A stretch of DNA of 64,000 nucleotides from Saccharomycopsis fibuligera x Saccharomycopsis cf. fibuligera (lineage: Eukaryota; Ascomycota; Saccharomycetes; Ascoideales; Saccharomycopsidaceae), in assembly GCA_001936135.1 (NCBI GenBank), contig CP012814.1, forward strand, positions 682,001 through 746,000, in the 5' to 3' direction. Of the stretch, positions 43,355 through 53,787 are shown piece after piece. The notes beneath the pieces are model-generated. The model was not told the DNA's origin and did not search any database. It was given only the letters and a program-made list of their open reading frames with translations. Made by a program: the position numbers and the translations under genes. Numbering within the stretch: position 1 is the first letter of the stretch; the number at the start of each line of letters is the position of its first letter.

Positions 43355-45577
43355 TCAGCGAGGATTAGTGGCTGTCACCCAAGATGGTTCAATTTTTTTA
43401 CAAATGTCAATGTACTTTTGTAGTTCTGTGCCTTCTCTGGTGATGCTACCAACCCAAAAGCAACGCCATTGCGTTCCTTCTACCGTCATGCTGCCATTAG
43501 ACCGCTCATGATACCATTTATTTACAGGGTTATTTTGCCTCGATCTCCAAATGAGTTCTTTTGGGAAAAGCGTGTTCACCATCACCTTGAAGACAATATC
43601 AGCAACACTAAACGTTCCTTGCACTGACCGCTTCACCGCAAATTTATCCAAATATGGAATGTATGTTTTGGGCTTCTTTCGATCTTGACCTTTAACTTTC
43701 CCCAAAAAGTTTGCCTCTTCAGCAGCTTTAACCTCTTCCCAAGTGATTATTGCTCCGCCTTCGTAATTTTCTGTAAAAATTAGCCCCGCAACATTGTTAT
43801 TTACTCTTTGCAAATAGTTTTGCAAATCCAATGGTTTCTTGAATGAATCGTCGATCAATTCTTTTAACTTCTCTAAACTAATAATGCCTTTGCTATCCAT
43901 TTCCACCAAATCCAAGCCTTCTTCAGCACTTTTAGCTCTAAAAAATTTGACATCAATACCCTTACGGAGCACCGTAGTAGACAAAAGCGGAGTTTTTCTC
44001 AAGTAAACTGGTAATGACGGGGAGATTAATGGCCTATCTGTCAAAATATTGTAAATTATTGGATTCTTGATACGAAAGCTGGTGACTGCTTCTCCCTGCT
44101 GGTTTATCACTGCATTGTGAACAATATCGTTCTGATTGCTTTCTATGTCAATTCTTCCACTACTGCTACTGGTAGTGTTCATATCATTGTTACTACCTTT
44201 GAAATTGCCACTATTGATAGATGCCCCCTGTGAGTAACTGTAATCTTCACTATAGGTGTCCGAAATATTGATTTTTTCACTCATTTGCCGGTTTGATGCA
44301 ACTTCCACTTCCTTCTCATTGGACAAAAACACCGAGTCATCAAGTAAAGGTAAATCATCAATTGCCGCCAGCTGAGGAGTGGTGATGATTGCCGCGGCAG
44401 AGTCCGGTAACTGTTTAAGAATATTGTTCAAATGAAACAAATTTCTTATATGGGTGTGCTTCTCAAGTGGCTTTAAAAACCCTTGTTGAAGCTCCCTGGC
44501 AATGTCACGGTATTCTTGCTTCAAATTGATCAATACGTGAGCTGATGTCATTCTTTCTAATGACGGAATTCCCCCTGTTGGCTCAATGTAAATTATTTTC
44601 TCAATAGACAAAAGACTACTACCATCTAATTCATCACCACCTTGCTCCGAGAGACGATTCTTGTAATGTTGGTAAAGATTCAAAGCAATGTTTTCTGTGA
44701 GCAAGTCACTAGGTAATAATTTGTTCTGCGAACTATGACGTTCAAAGCCAATTGGGTATATGATGGGCACCAAACCTTGGTGAAGATAGTTTAAAATTGA
44801 CTGAGGAAAAGTCAACGAAATACCATGGTCACTATCGATTTCAAATACCGATTTAACCGGGACAGTGTTAATTATTCCTGTAATATTGTATACTGTGTCA
44901 TTATTATTGTTTCTGCGTCTGGAAGATTTATTAGTATCATTATATTTACTACTGTTATCAGCTTTATTGTTCGCCGAGTCTGGCGAATACAAATCAGTCA
45001 TCGAGTCCTCATTTTGAATAAATGACCCATGAGCATTTCTTAAGGAATTCTCAATTGCCTTCAGAAGACGAAAATACTGATAATCCAAGTCGCGCTCAAC
45101 GTGCTTGAACATACAGTTTTTTTGCCTTTGCTTGTAGTGAAATAAATCATGACTATCGATAAGAAGCACAGGACTGACTCCCAACTTGATAAGCTTCAAA
45201 ATAGTCACACCAATACCATCCAAAGTTTCTGGGGAGATTAAATGTAAATCTTTGATCTTGATGATAGATATTCGCAACGGATGCTGTTGTTGTTGCTGAT
45301 GTTGAATTGACTCATCGTCGTTAATGCCGCCAGCGGCTAGCAGCGTTGACGCTAAACGATTATAAGCACCATTGCCTCTACCATCAATGCTAAAACCACT
45401 GCTGGTTCCACCGCTCAAAGTAGAGTCAGCATTATTGGTATCAAAGGATGAAGCCTGATACTTCAAGAAATAGTTTTTGGTTTCGCGCTTGGTGGCGGTG
45501 GAGTTAAGAATTGTCAAAATGAGTTGTTTCTTTTGAACATGATTGAATAAGTGCAATTTACTGAGTGGTTGCAACAT
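43355..45577 (-). CDS. ARG2: Mitochondrial amino-acid acetyltransferase (N-acetylglutamate synthase) Arg2
   Basis: 740 aa from the first ATG (45577); the open frame extends to 45640 but without an ATG. The N-terminus (MLQPLSKLHLFNHVQKKQL) suits mitochondrial targeting. The kinase-like N-acetylglutamate-binding domain includes LDGIGVTILKLIKLGVSPVL, YIEPTGGIPSLERMTSAHVL and INLKQEYRDIARELQQ. The C-terminal acetyltransferase domain has YEGGAIITWEEV, YLDKFAVKRSVQGTFSVADI and WRSRQNNPVNKWYHERSNGS, diagnostic for NAGS. Family knowledge: it makes N-acetylglutamate from acetyl-CoA and glutamate, the first step of ornithine/arginine synthesis, and binds Arg5,6 in mitochondria. Yeast Arg2 is about 574 aa. 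The extra length lies in Asn/Ser-rich insertions near residues 60-90, 195-230 and 425-490. An upstream open frame at 45662-45859 exists but lacks the arginine attenuator features I would look for. Confidence 0.92.
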   Translation of the reverse strand: MLQPLSKLHLFNHVQKKQLILTILNSTATKRETKNYFLKYQASSFDTNNADSTLSGGTSSGFSIDGRGNGAYNRLASTLLAAGGINDDESIQHQQQQQHPLRISIIKIKDLHLISPETLDGIGVTILKLIKLGVSPVLLIDSHDLFHYKQRQKNCMFKHVERDLDYQYFRLLKAIENSLRNAHGSFIQNEDSMTDLYSPDSANNKADNSSKYNDTNKSSRRRNNNNDTVYNITGIINTVPVKSVFEIDSDHGISLTFPQSILNYLHQGLVPIIYPIGFERHSSQNKLLPSDLLTENIALNLYQHYKNRLSEQGGDELDGSSLLSIEKIIYIEPTGGIPSLERMTSAHVLINLKQEYRDIARELQQGFLKPLEKHTHIRNLFHLNNILKQLPDSAAAIITTPQLAAIDDLPLLDDSVFLSNEKEVEVASNRQMSEKINISDTYSEDYSYSQGASINSGNFKGSNNDMNTTSSSSGRIDIESNQNDIVHNAVINQQGEAVTSFRIKNPIIYNILTDRPLISPSLPVYLRKTPLLSTTVLRKGIDVKFFRAKSAEEGLDLVEMDSKGIISLEKLKELIDDSFKKPLDLQNYLQRVNNNVAGLIFTENYEGGAIITWEEVKAAEEANFLGKVKGQDRKKPKTYIPYLDKFAVKRSVQGTFSVADIVFKVMVNTLFPKELIWRSRQNNPVNKWYHERSNGSMTVEGTQWRCFWVGSITREGTELQKYIDICKKIEPSWVTATNPR

Positions 45578-46391
45578 TGCCAATCGCCAAATGCCAATTG
45601 CCTTTGCTATTGCCGTATTTTTCAATGCGACTTTCCTCAATTGGATGTTATGATTTCTTAGTTAAGTATCCTTCAGCCCCTGTGCACAGACAGAGCTGCC
45701 CTGTGCACTTGTACTTGTGCTTGCGCTTGATGATGTGGATGTCGGTGAAGAGTCACACATCGTTCCTATCAGAAAAAAAAAAGATGCATTACGCTGATTA
45801 GCATCAAAGCCGCGACGGGCTCGTGATCGGCGACTTGTAAATACATAGACATTAGCCAAGATTCTGTATAAAGCATAAGCTCAGGTGCTCTAGATAAAAC
45901 CTCTAACTGTAAATTTGTAGTTTCTGAAGTATGTTAGTTAGCTCGCAAGTTTGGGTTGTCTCATATAAAGAAAAAATTACTAAGAAAAAAAAGGCTTTGA
46001 ATTGAATCAGTGTTGCGCCTGAGCAAAGCAGTAGACCTAATGCTAAATATAAATGCAAAGATAAAAATGTAAAAATGAAATTAAAGTATTAATTTACTGA
46101 AGAATTAAGTTGTAAAATTTGTGAAAGAAACATGCCGTAATAGTTTGTGTTGCAGATAAAACAGCATGGCAAAGACGAATGCGATAGAATTAAAGTTGCC
46201 TTTCCAAACAAATGCAGAAACGAAGCACAAAGAAAAAAAAAAAAAAAATAACAATAATAAATTAGAAATCATTGAAGATTTGCAAGACGAGAATTAAAAA
46301 GCAAACAGACCGATAAGCTGACTTAATCAGTAATGTAATTTGATTAAAATTTAGAAAAACATGTGATGAGAAAGAATAGAATAAAACACTA
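45578..46391. promoter_or_regulatory. Upstream region of ARG2; 3' side of the large membrane-protein gene
   Basis: About 810 bp. An A-rich run lies at 46231-46248 close to the neighbouring gene's stop. No convincing Gcn4 site (TGACTC/TGAGTCA) in the part nearest ARG2. The 65-codon ORF at 45662-45859 starts without ATG in its full form. Confidence 0.4.
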
Positions 46392-49300
46392 CTACACAAT
46401 ATTCGCATATGGACTGACAAAGCCAGGCGATTTAACTTTCTTCCCAAGATATCTTCCATCATCGTGATCATCAAAAACATGATTGTAAGACTCTTCAGAA
46501 TCATAAAATTTGTCTCTCACTACCTGATCTGGTGTCCTATTTGTGAGCCTAGCTTCTTCTTGTAAGGACAACTGAGGCCGAAGAGTAATTCCAAGAGCTC
46601 TGGAATTTCTCATATTGGACAGCTGTCTTGACACTTTTGATTTTTTATCAGTAGCGCTGCTATTTCCACTACTGCCTGTTGAAGAGTTCATAGTTTGGTA
46701 GCTTTGTTTACTTGATAATACCGGAGCATTGATTCCAGCAATGCCCTGAGCGTAGTGTGGCTGATAGGGCGGCATAGTAGGATATGATCTCTTGGAGCTT
46801 CTTTTTGGAATTGAAGGAGAGCCTGAGCTTTGCAATTGTGCAGACTTGGAAGCATCAAGAACCGGAGTTGCGGCAAGCGAGCTGCAGTTGGAGTATTCGT
46901 CATCATGATTTTGATGATAATACTCATTGTCTTCGTCAATAGTGCTTGGAACAGCATGACCGCTTCTTGCCAAAATATCAGAAATGCTAGTAGCAGCAGT
47001 CAACTGGGGACCCAGAAATTGTGCTTGTCCTGGAATATGATGGCTGAATGCTGCGACTGGAGATTTAACAGAGGGCAGCTTACTAAACAATGGTGACATT
47101 TTTCCCACTGAAGATACAGCCGGACTTCTGGCCAAATCATAGCTTGAAGAACTAGCACTAGTCGACATTGTGATGATGCCAGTATTAGCTTTCATTTTGC
47201 TTTTCTTTTGTCGCTGGTTCTCGACATCTTGTAAATCTGGGTTAGTAGCTCCAACAAAAGTAGCACTGTATATTGCTGGGGAATAATCGCCTTTTCCAGA
47301 ATGCAAATATACATTGAAATTGCTACCGTTTGCAGCCAAGGCTTTATTGAGTGAATCAGTAGAGAAATGTCTGCTGGTAGTATTGTTACTATTTGCACCG
47401 TTGCTGGTATTGTTGCTCGTGATGACCAATCCACCAAGCACCACATTACCAGTATCGATGAGCACAGGACTAGTGTAAACACCATTCTCCTTCAAGAAGT
47501 TGTTAATATCGTTTATAGTATCTGCTAACTGAGCATCGATGGACTGTTTTTGCTGGGGGTCCTGCAGATGCTGTTGTTGTTGCTGTTGTTGTTGCTGCTG
47601 TTGTTGTTGATGTAATGTAAGTCTTTTCTGTAAATCAGCAAATAGCTGAGTGGAATCTCGCTGGCCCGCAACGAGGAAATTTCTCACTGGTTTTTTTGGT
47701 TCTTCAGCAGCTCGGTTGCTATCTTTGTTAATATCACCATCATCTTCATTACTACCAACGCCATTACCAACAAGCTTTTCACCATCTTTAGCGACCTGCA
47801 CTGCACCCAAGTTCAGATTATATTGCTCCTCGTCAACCACATCAAGCTCTTCAACTTCCCTTAAACTTCCCAACTGAGAAATAGAACTCTTTTTACTGTT
47901 ATCATTGCTATCATCATTCTCATTGACATTACTATTGTTGCCATCACTGAATTCAGACATATTCGAGGATGAGTAATATTGTTCGGTAGTGGTGTCCACA
48001 TTCACACTGATCCGCACAATCTCATTGCGCTTGCTTTCATAATCTAAATCAGCATCCCTGTCAATGTCTTCATCACCAGTGCTGTATCTGGCATTTTGGA
48101 CATGGGCATTCATGCCATTCCCATGGTTTCTGACCTTGGCTAGCTCATTGCTAGCGATGTTCTCAGCACCATTGCTACTATTTATAATTCTATCATTTTT
48201 TCTAGTCAACAAAGATCTGCTTCTATCTAAGAATGAATCTCTCGACATTGGCTGATTACCTAAAGCGTATTTTTGATTTTGAGATTGAATTTGGTTTTGC
48301 TTAAGATTATTGGTTTTATTTTGCATTAGTTCATATTGTAGCTGAGTCATGGAATCGGATCTCTTACTTTGTTTCAGCGGGACTTTGGCATTAGTGTTGT
48401 TACTTGAGCTGTCGTTCTTATTATTCTTGTTAGCAATATTATTGAAATCATCAAAGTTGTCACCGAAATTATTGCTTGGCTTAGCACCTTTTCTATAGGT
48501 CAACGAGTCATTATATAGCAAGTTAGTAGCTGCAATGTCACTTTCATCACCATCTTCAATAACCATAACTTGCTTCCCATTTACATTTATCTGGCGATCA
48601 AGGGGACTAGGAACACTAGTCACCGCAGTAGTAGCAGTGGTGGCTGTGTATGTAGTAGTTGGCGCTGTGCTCTTTGAAATAACAGAATGAGCAATGTCTT
48701 TTGTTTTACCGGTATCTTTTTCTTCTTTTTTATCTTTATCTTCTGCAACGTCTTCGTAGGCATCTATCTCGTCATAATCATTATAATATTGACCTTGAGT
48801 GCCAATTGGAATCTTATGAGAATTTAACCTCTTCACGTTGCTGTTATTAACTTTGTCTTGGGCAGGCTTAGTATAAGCGTCTTTTTCGCTACTGCTCTTG
48901 TTCGGAGACCCATCTGGGGTGTAAAATTGTTCATCGATACCCTGTGATGCCAGTGAACCTGTTGAAAACTTTCCGGATTGTTTCTTTCTCATAATTGCAT
49001 CATTATCATTACCATTACCATCGTTCCCGAGCTTTGCATGATTGGCAAAAAGACCACTTTTGCGCAGTTTACGGCTTCCTTCACCACTACCAACCTTATT
49101 ATCCTTATCATTATTTTCATCAGATAAATCAATCTCTACCATTTCGTCACCGTGTGCATTTTCATCAGCATTTTCATTGACAATAACCATCCGGTGGCTT
49201 AATCTTTTTTTCATGCTATTGCTGGGTTGCACAATGCGCCGATCTCTCAGCTCACCAGCAACAGCCATGTTTAATCTTGCTGTAGTCGCTATTGGTGAAT

Positions 49301-49928
49301 CTTGACGTTCAGCAAGATCAATGTAGTTGGTAAAATAGTTGTTATGTTTTAATTCTTCTGCCCAGGTACCATTTTTTTCAATGTCTCTTAAAATCATGTT
49401 CTTTCTTTGAGCAAAAAATTGTGGATCTTGAGTAATTACTTTGATTTCGATATTGCTAGTACCGTTTAGCTTATTGACTCGTTTCAGCAAACCGAGAGTA
49501 CTGATTTTGATGCTGCGACCAAGCTGATCCGTTTTGAAGTCAGTTGGAATATCATAATCATCGTCATCAGCTGCTGTTTTTTCGTTGGTATTGCCCTTTT
49601 TTCTGAGACTGTCTTTGCTTTTCCTTTTTTTGGTACGACATCTCATCACACATATGATTATTGCAATCACTGCTAGTCCAAAGGGCACGACCACTGCAGC
49701 AATAACGTATTTGAGACCCTCCATATCAGGTCCTCCATTTTCTACAGATGTCTGTCGTTTGAGCAAGAAAGAATGGTTTTGGATATCATTTTGATGAAGA
49801 GGCTGTTCATGCTGGTGCTGTTGAAGCTGTTGTTGAAGCTGTTGCTTTAATTCGGATATGATATTATGGTCCTTGAGAAGCTTGTTTATAGAGGCTCCTT
49901 CGGGTTGCGGTCGTGAAAGAACAGGCAT
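46392..49928 (-). CDS. Large single-pass membrane protein with a disordered cytosolic tail
   Basis: A 1178-aa protein I do not recognise. There is no classical signal peptide; a Gln/His-rich N-terminus (1-50) is followed by LLKRQTSVENG, a Kex2-like KR site. One membrane helix spans about residues 75-97 (VIAAVVVPFGLAVIAIIICV), followed by a stop-transfer cluster MRCRTKKRKSK. A moderately ordered segment follows (DIPTDFKTDQLGRSIKISTL; IEIKVITQDPQFFAQRKNMI; NNYFTNYIDLAERQDSP). About 900 residues rich in Asn, Ser, Asp and Gln come next, with a poly-Gln run near 785-800. The C-terminus is again more conserved in look (LRPQLSLQEEARLTNRTPDQ). The plan resembles bud-site or cortical membrane proteins of the Skg6/Tos2 kind, but that is only an architectural analogy. 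Confidence 0.75.
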   Translation of the reverse strand: MPVLSRPQPEGASINKLLKDHNIISELKQQLQQQLQQHQHEQPLHQNDIQNHSFLLKRQTSVENGGPDMEGLKYVIAAVVVPFGLAVIAIIICVMRCRTKKRKSKDSLRKKGNTNEKTAADDDDYDIPTDFKTDQLGRSIKISTLGLLKRVNKLNGTSNIEIKVITQDPQFFAQRKNMILRDIEKNGTWAEELKHNNYFTNYIDLAERQDSPIATTARLNMAVAGELRDRRIVQPSNSMKKRLSHRMVIVNENADENAHGDEMVEIDLSDENNDKDNKVGSGEGSRKLRKSGLFANHAKLGNDGNGNDNDAIMRKKQSGKFSTGSLASQGIDEQFYTPDGSPNKSSSEKDAYTKPAQDKVNNSNVKRLNSHKIPIGTQGQYYNDYDEIDAYEDVAEDKDKKEEKDTGKTKDIAHSVISKSTAPTTTYTATTATTAVTSVPSPLDRQINVNGKQVMVIEDGDESDIAATNLLYNDSLTYRKGAKPSNNFGDNFDDFNNIANKNNKNDSSSNNTNAKVPLKQSKRSDSMTQLQYELMQNKTNNLKQNQIQSQNQKYALGNQPMSRDSFLDRSRSLLTRKNDRIINSSNGAENIASNELAKVRNHGNGMNAHVQNARYSTGDEDIDRDADLDYESKRNEIVRISVNVDTTTEQYYSSSNMSEFSDGNNSNVNENDDSNDNSKKSSISQLGSLREVEELDVVDEEQYNLNLGAVQVAKDGEKLVGNGVGSNEDDGDINKDSNRAAEEPKKPVRNFLVAGQRDSTQLFADLQKRLTLHQQQQQQQQQQQQQHLQDPQQKQSIDAQLADTINDINNFLKENGVYTSPVLIDTGNVVLGGLVITSNNTSNGANSNNTTSRHFSTDSLNKALAANGSNFNVYLHSGKGDYSPAIYSATFVGATNPDLQDVENQRQKKSKMKANTGIITMSTSASSSSYDLARSPAVSSVGKMSPLFSKLPSVKSPVAAFSHHIPGQAQFLGPQLTAATSISDILARSGHAVPSTIDEDNEYYHQNHDDEYSNCSSLAATPVLDASKSAQLQSSGSPSIPKRSSKRSYPTMPPYQPHYAQGIAGINAPVLSSKQSYQTMNSSTGSSGNSSATDKKSKVSRQLSNMRNSRALGITLRPQLSLQEEARLTNRTPDQVVRDKFYDSEESYNHVFDDHDDGRYLGKKVKSPGFVSPYANIV

Positions 49929-50820
49929 CCTATGAAAGGTGACACAAGGAAACTATTGAAATTTTCGTGAAGATTTGTTTTTATTGCCTTCTTGTGGTCT
50001 CAATATGGTCTTTATGTTTGTTTTTTTTTGTTGTTTTTTTTTGCTTTAGTTTTTGCTTTGTTCAGCATACAATTGACATCTAGGAAGGAGGAAGTCTGAT
50101 GGAATTGAGCAACCAGAAAAAGTCAAGAAATCATCAGAAAGAATTGTCCCATTATTATTTTTTTAAAGTGCGAAACAACAAGAAGATGCGGCAAACCATT
50201 GATATATCAACAGTCAAAATAACTAAACACCTCTAGTGCCCTAAAATAGCAGCAGCAGCAGCAGTGTACACGAACAACAACAATCAGGGACACCAGCGGC
50301 GACGGGGAATGGATATTATGACTGGCGCCTTGTAACTTAGGTATGTTAATGGAATGCCATTGGCCGCTAATGGATGAAAAATCAGGCTAAGCGTGATGTA
50401 AACTCGACAATATTATTCAATTCGTGAGGCGCCCGCCGTTTAGTAGTGAAGTGTCCTGCACATCGCGGGCAATGGCTCTCTCGGCGGCATTATAGTCAAG
50501 TAGAACGGGAAGGCACTGCTGCCGATTTTTCGTTCTTATTTGCTGAAATTTATTTCCATGGCATTCGCTAGTGCTGGGATAGCGCTTGATTGTGGTGATC
50601 TTGGTAGTCTAGTACTAATGATCAGGTATTAATGACTTGGTATGGATGTTGAGTCTGCACAAAATGGCGATATATGCAGCCCGTTTGATTCCGGGTGACT
50701 GTGAAAGTTCGACCTCAATAGTAATAGTCAGTACGTACTGTTTACAGATATTGAAATGCCGTTATTGATTATTATTATGAGTATATATATATATATATAT
50801 ATGCTATGTCACATCTGCGG
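49929..50820. promoter_or_regulatory. Upstream region of the large membrane-protein gene; PSF2 3' side
   Basis: About 890 bp. A T-rich stretch with the form TTTTTTTTTGTTG lies near 50023-50045 and an AGC trinucleotide run near 50250. A (TA)n run sits at 50782-50802 just past the PSF2 stop. No further gene seen. Confidence 0.45.
50782..50802. repeat. TA dinucleotide repeat
   Basis: About ten TA units, 18 bp beyond the PSF2 stop codon. TATATA is the yeast 3'-end efficiency element, so it may serve in polyadenylation. Confidence 0.85.
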
Positions 50821-51606
50821 TCAAAGCTCAAATTCATTCATGGCATGGTCCATATCTTCATCGTCCTCGCTGCCAGCAGCACCACCTTCGTCGCCGTTTT
50901 CCACTGTATCTCGTAGCACGCTATCTAGCTTTGTATTATTACTTCCACTTCCAAGACCATTCTTTCCCCCGTAGCTTCTCTCCACTACATCTTCATCTTC
51001 ATCCTCTTCATCACCATAACCTTCATTTTCGGCGCCAGGTGCTTCTTGATCTTCCACCGCTGATTGTAACCTGCTCAAGTTACCCATCACCTCGCTGATA
51101 AATGGCCGAAACTCATTGATCTCCATCAAACTCAAATCATTAAAACTCAAATTCACCTCGTTAACGTTTCGCAAACCTTTGCGAAGCTTCACAAGCCTTA
51201 TTTCTCTAAGGTCTTGTATATACTTGAGGATCACGTCGCCATCATCAATCAAATCTTGCTGGAAGTGTTTCAAGAACACTTTGGCTGTCTCCAACCACGT
51301 CTTGGGAAGCGCGCTGAATTTTGCAGGATAATTAACTTCTTCTTGGTATTTGTTGGCTAGATATTTCTCGTTGAGCCATCGAGGCGGGCTAACGGTCACT
51401 TTATTCTGTTTGCGAAGGATCACAGCAAGCCATACAGGCACTCTGTAACTGGTCATGAGCCTCAACTTGGGCAAGGTGGTGGTGATGAGCGGGAGGGCGT
51501 CACCCATGCTTTGGACGTTGGAGATGATCTCCACAGTTTCATTCTCGGCAAGGAAGTTGATCTCCGCAGCAGTGAAACCATCGTGGAGCTCTTTTGGGAA
51601 TGGCAT
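50821..51606 (-). CDS. PSF2: GINS complex subunit Psf2
   Basis: A 261-aa protein. The N-terminal part (MPFPKELHDGFTAAEINFLA, ENETVEIISNV) and the central part (RVPVWLAVILRKQNKVTVSP, PPRWLNEKYL, FSALPKTWLETAKVFLKH, DLREIRLVKLRKGL) are characteristic of Psf2. Family knowledge: Psf2 with Sld5, Psf1 and Psf3 forms GINS, part of the CMG helicase at replication forks. Yeast Psf2 is about 213 aa; the extra 50 residues are an acidic, Gly/Ser-rich C-terminal tail, probably disordered. It is divergent from POP4 across 551 bp. An SCB-like TTTCGCG at 51741-51747 lies about 135 bp upstream of the ATG, fitting G1/S expression. The start matches the family N-terminus. Confidence 0.94.
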   Translation of the reverse strand: MPFPKELHDGFTAAEINFLAENETVEIISNVQSMGDALPLITTTLPKLRLMTSYRVPVWLAVILRKQNKVTVSPPRWLNEKYLANKYQEEVNYPAKFSALPKTWLETAKVFLKHFQQDLIDDGDVILKYIQDLREIRLVKLRKGLRNVNEVNLSFNDLSLMEINEFRPFISEVMGNLSRLQSAVEDQEAPGAENEGYGDEEDEDEDVVERSYGGKNGLGSGSNNTKLDSVLRDTVENGDEGGAAGSEDDEDMDHAMNEFEL

Positions 51607-52157
51607 CTGCGTGGCGTTGGCTGGTATTCTATTGGTTTCTGGTGTCTGGTGTCTGGTGGCTCTATCTCGTTCTTGTCTTGTAGTTCATTCAGTTCAGTCG
51701 CGCTTTGATTTATTCTTGTTTTCGTTTTTCTTTTTCTGCTTTTCGCGCGTGGCGCGTGCGCAGCGGTGTGGCTGGTGGCATACTATATGGCATACTATAT
51801 ATGGCACTCGAACGTGGTTAGTGTGCCACAGCGCAAGTTCGTTAACGGTTTGTAGAAAAGAGCAGAATGATTAGGAAATTTTTAGTGTGATGGCTATCTT
51901 GGAGATATGAAATTAAAAGAGATATTGATTTTGGCTGTAGTGATAGTGGTAATAACACCAGCATCGTTGGTACCGTTAATTTGGAGTGTGTTTCACGTGA
52001 CGTTATGCATCGCGATTCAACAAAAGATTTTCCAGAGGAACTCCAAAATGGCCCAAAACTGCAATTGCAACAACTCCAAATCGGAAAGTAATTCATCTTT
52101 TGACTAAAGAGTCGAAATCATTTCGCACAATTTGGAGTCAGGGTTTGTTGCTTCGCA
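51607..52157. promoter_or_regulatory. Divergent promoter region of PSF2 and POP4
   Basis: 551 bp. TTTCGCG (complement CGCGAAA, SCB core) at 51741-51747 sits in a GC-rich patch (to about 51770). GGCATACTATA is repeated in tandem around 51778-51800. A 66-codon hydrophobic ORF at 51907-52107 (plus) falls here; it has an ATG but no family resemblance. Confidence 0.55.
51741..51747 (-). promoter_or_regulatory. SCB-like site upstream of PSF2
   Basis: CGCGAAA on the minus strand, about 135 bp upstream of the PSF2 ATG and oriented toward it. Inference from known SBF/MBF site cores. Confidence 0.45.
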
Positions 52158-53504
52158 ATGGAAAGACAATTACTTGCTCGCTCCCGGTTTTTTAACAGTT
52201 CCCAGAGCCTCGATGAGCTCTTGCAAAGACGGTACTCCCGCACCGGTGACCAAAAAAACTTTCTCATTTTGAAACCCACTGGGTCCAATACTACCAACAG
52301 CACGAGCTACAACAATAGTAATAGTGGAGATTCCGGCGGCAATAACAGTCGCCTGAAACAGCAGCCGTCGTTGTTGCATGTATTGCAGAGCAACGGCCTG
52401 TCAGAAGACCCTAACTCGGAGGAAAACAGTGCAGCCAAGTCCATCAGAGACAAGAATATTCCTAGCAATAAAGTTGGTCCGGTGAATCCTAATGTCCAAT
52501 GGGACAAGAGGCCAGTGCAAACCTCTCAGAATAATCAAAATTCCAGATTTGCAAAGAAACAAGTGAAAAGAAACGGCACAAAACACCAGCGTGAAAAGAG
52601 TCGATTATTGTTGGAAAAAAAGAGCAAAAAGACAACAAGGTTAGTGTTTAGACAATATGTGAAGACCACTGTAGCTCAGCAGCGCAAAGTGGCAGCCATC
52701 ATCACCAAGATCAGGAACGATGTGAAAAAGCAAATTGAAGGGGAAAATTCCAAAGACATTGACAGTAGTAGCGCCAACAACAACAAATATAACAAAACTA
52801 GCAACAATATAATCAGTAAAAAATTACCGTCGCTTTTAACAAAACACAATATTCCACAATACCAAACATATGCTCACTTGAGCCTGCTTTGGCACAACTA
52901 CATTGCTGACTTGTTACGGTTGGACAAAACCAGCAATCTTCAGCAAACTCTCACCAAGCTTTCATCAGCCGAATTCATCGGTGCCATTGCCAGAATCGTT
53001 GATAGTAACGATACCACATTACTCAACTTGACCGGATTGATTTTATACGAATTTAAAAACTATTATGTGTTTATCATTCCTTCGAAATTGAAATTTGGAC
53101 CAAATGTCACCATTTCTGAGCAAAACAACTTGTTAAGTCACGATGCGGATTTTGACCAGTTCACCGCTAGCGAAATTGTTGGCGGCTTGAGACTTATTGA
53201 GAAAAAATCTTGCGTTTTCAAAATAATCCTTCCGTACAGTAGTCCGCCGCCAGCATCAGCAAAGACCACTAGCCTGTCTAAAAAGAAACAAACAGCCAAG
53301 AAAGTTGAAGAACCAGTATCGCAGACTACGGAAGACAACCATGAGCATCAGCTTAGAGTCGACGACAGTAACAACTTTTTGGAATTTTTGGTCATTGGAG
53401 CAAGGTTCAACTACAAGGCCATTGACCGGTCAAACAAAAAATTCAAAAATCATAACGTTAACGATTTGGGAATACTAATGCCGAAAAACCAGGTTGATGA
53501 TTAG
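52158..53504 (+). CDS. POP4: RNase P/MRP protein subunit Pop4 (Rpp29 family)
   Basis: A 448-aa protein. The first 130 residues are Ser/Asn-rich and disordered. A basic helical segment (about 145-195) follows, with KKTTRLVFRQYVKTTVAQQR. The Rpp29 region covers about residues 230-435: THAHL-like YAHLSLLWHNYIADLLRL, AEFIGAIARIVDSNDTTLLN, LTGLILYEFKNYYVFIIPSK, GGLRLIEKKSCVFKIILPY and LEFLVIGARFNYKAIDRSNK. This is the beta-barrel of Rpp29/Pop4. Family knowledge: it is a core protein of RNase P (tRNA 5' processing) and RNase MRP (rRNA processing), binding the RNA and Pop5/Rpp1 partners. Yeast Pop4 is about 280 aa. The extra length is the N-terminal extension and an insertion with poly-Ser/Pro and Gln/Glu character near 365-395. 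Convergent with the NTR2-like gene. Confidence 0.88.
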   Translation: MERQLLARSRFFNSSQSLDELLQRRYSRTGDQKNFLILKPTGSNTTNSTSYNNSNSGDSGGNNSRLKQQPSLLHVLQSNGLSEDPNSEENSAAKSIRDKNIPSNKVGPVNPNVQWDKRPVQTSQNNQNSRFAKKQVKRNGTKHQREKSRLLLEKKSKKTTRLVFRQYVKTTVAQQRKVAAIITKIRNDVKKQIEGENSKDIDSSSANNNKYNKTSNNIISKKLPSLLTKHNIPQYQTYAHLSLLWHNYIADLLRLDKTSNLQQTLTKLSSAEFIGAIARIVDSNDTTLLNLTGLILYEFKNYYVFIIPSKLKFGPNVTISEQNNLLSHDADFDQFTASEIVGGLRLIEKKSCVFKIILPYSSPPPASAKTTSLSKKKQTAKKVEEPVSQTTEDNHEHQLRVDDSNNFLEFLVIGARFNYKAIDRSNKKFKNHNVNDLGILMPKNQVDD

Positions 53505-53787
53505 TTGTATACTTTTTACTTCTCTAATAACAATTCTCAGTAAGTGTATCAATAGCTCGTGTATTAAACATCACATAATGATGAATGTAAGATATGTAAA
53601 GCAAAATAGTGGTTCTTGCCTATTTTCTCAAATGGTATATCATAAAATGGCTAAAGTACAGCTTCAAGGTTGACGTGCTTTGCCACAATATATTACAGAT
53701 TATCAACATGGTGTTTTGGGCTACACAGATATAATACAGTTTACGTTTCTCCAACACAAAGTCCACATAATATACATAAATGTCAGC

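Noticed and set aside
51907-52107. 66-codon hydrophobic ORF between PSF2 and POP4
   Set aside because: Has an ATG and a possible helix, but lies inside a 551-bp divergent promoter and has no supporting context.
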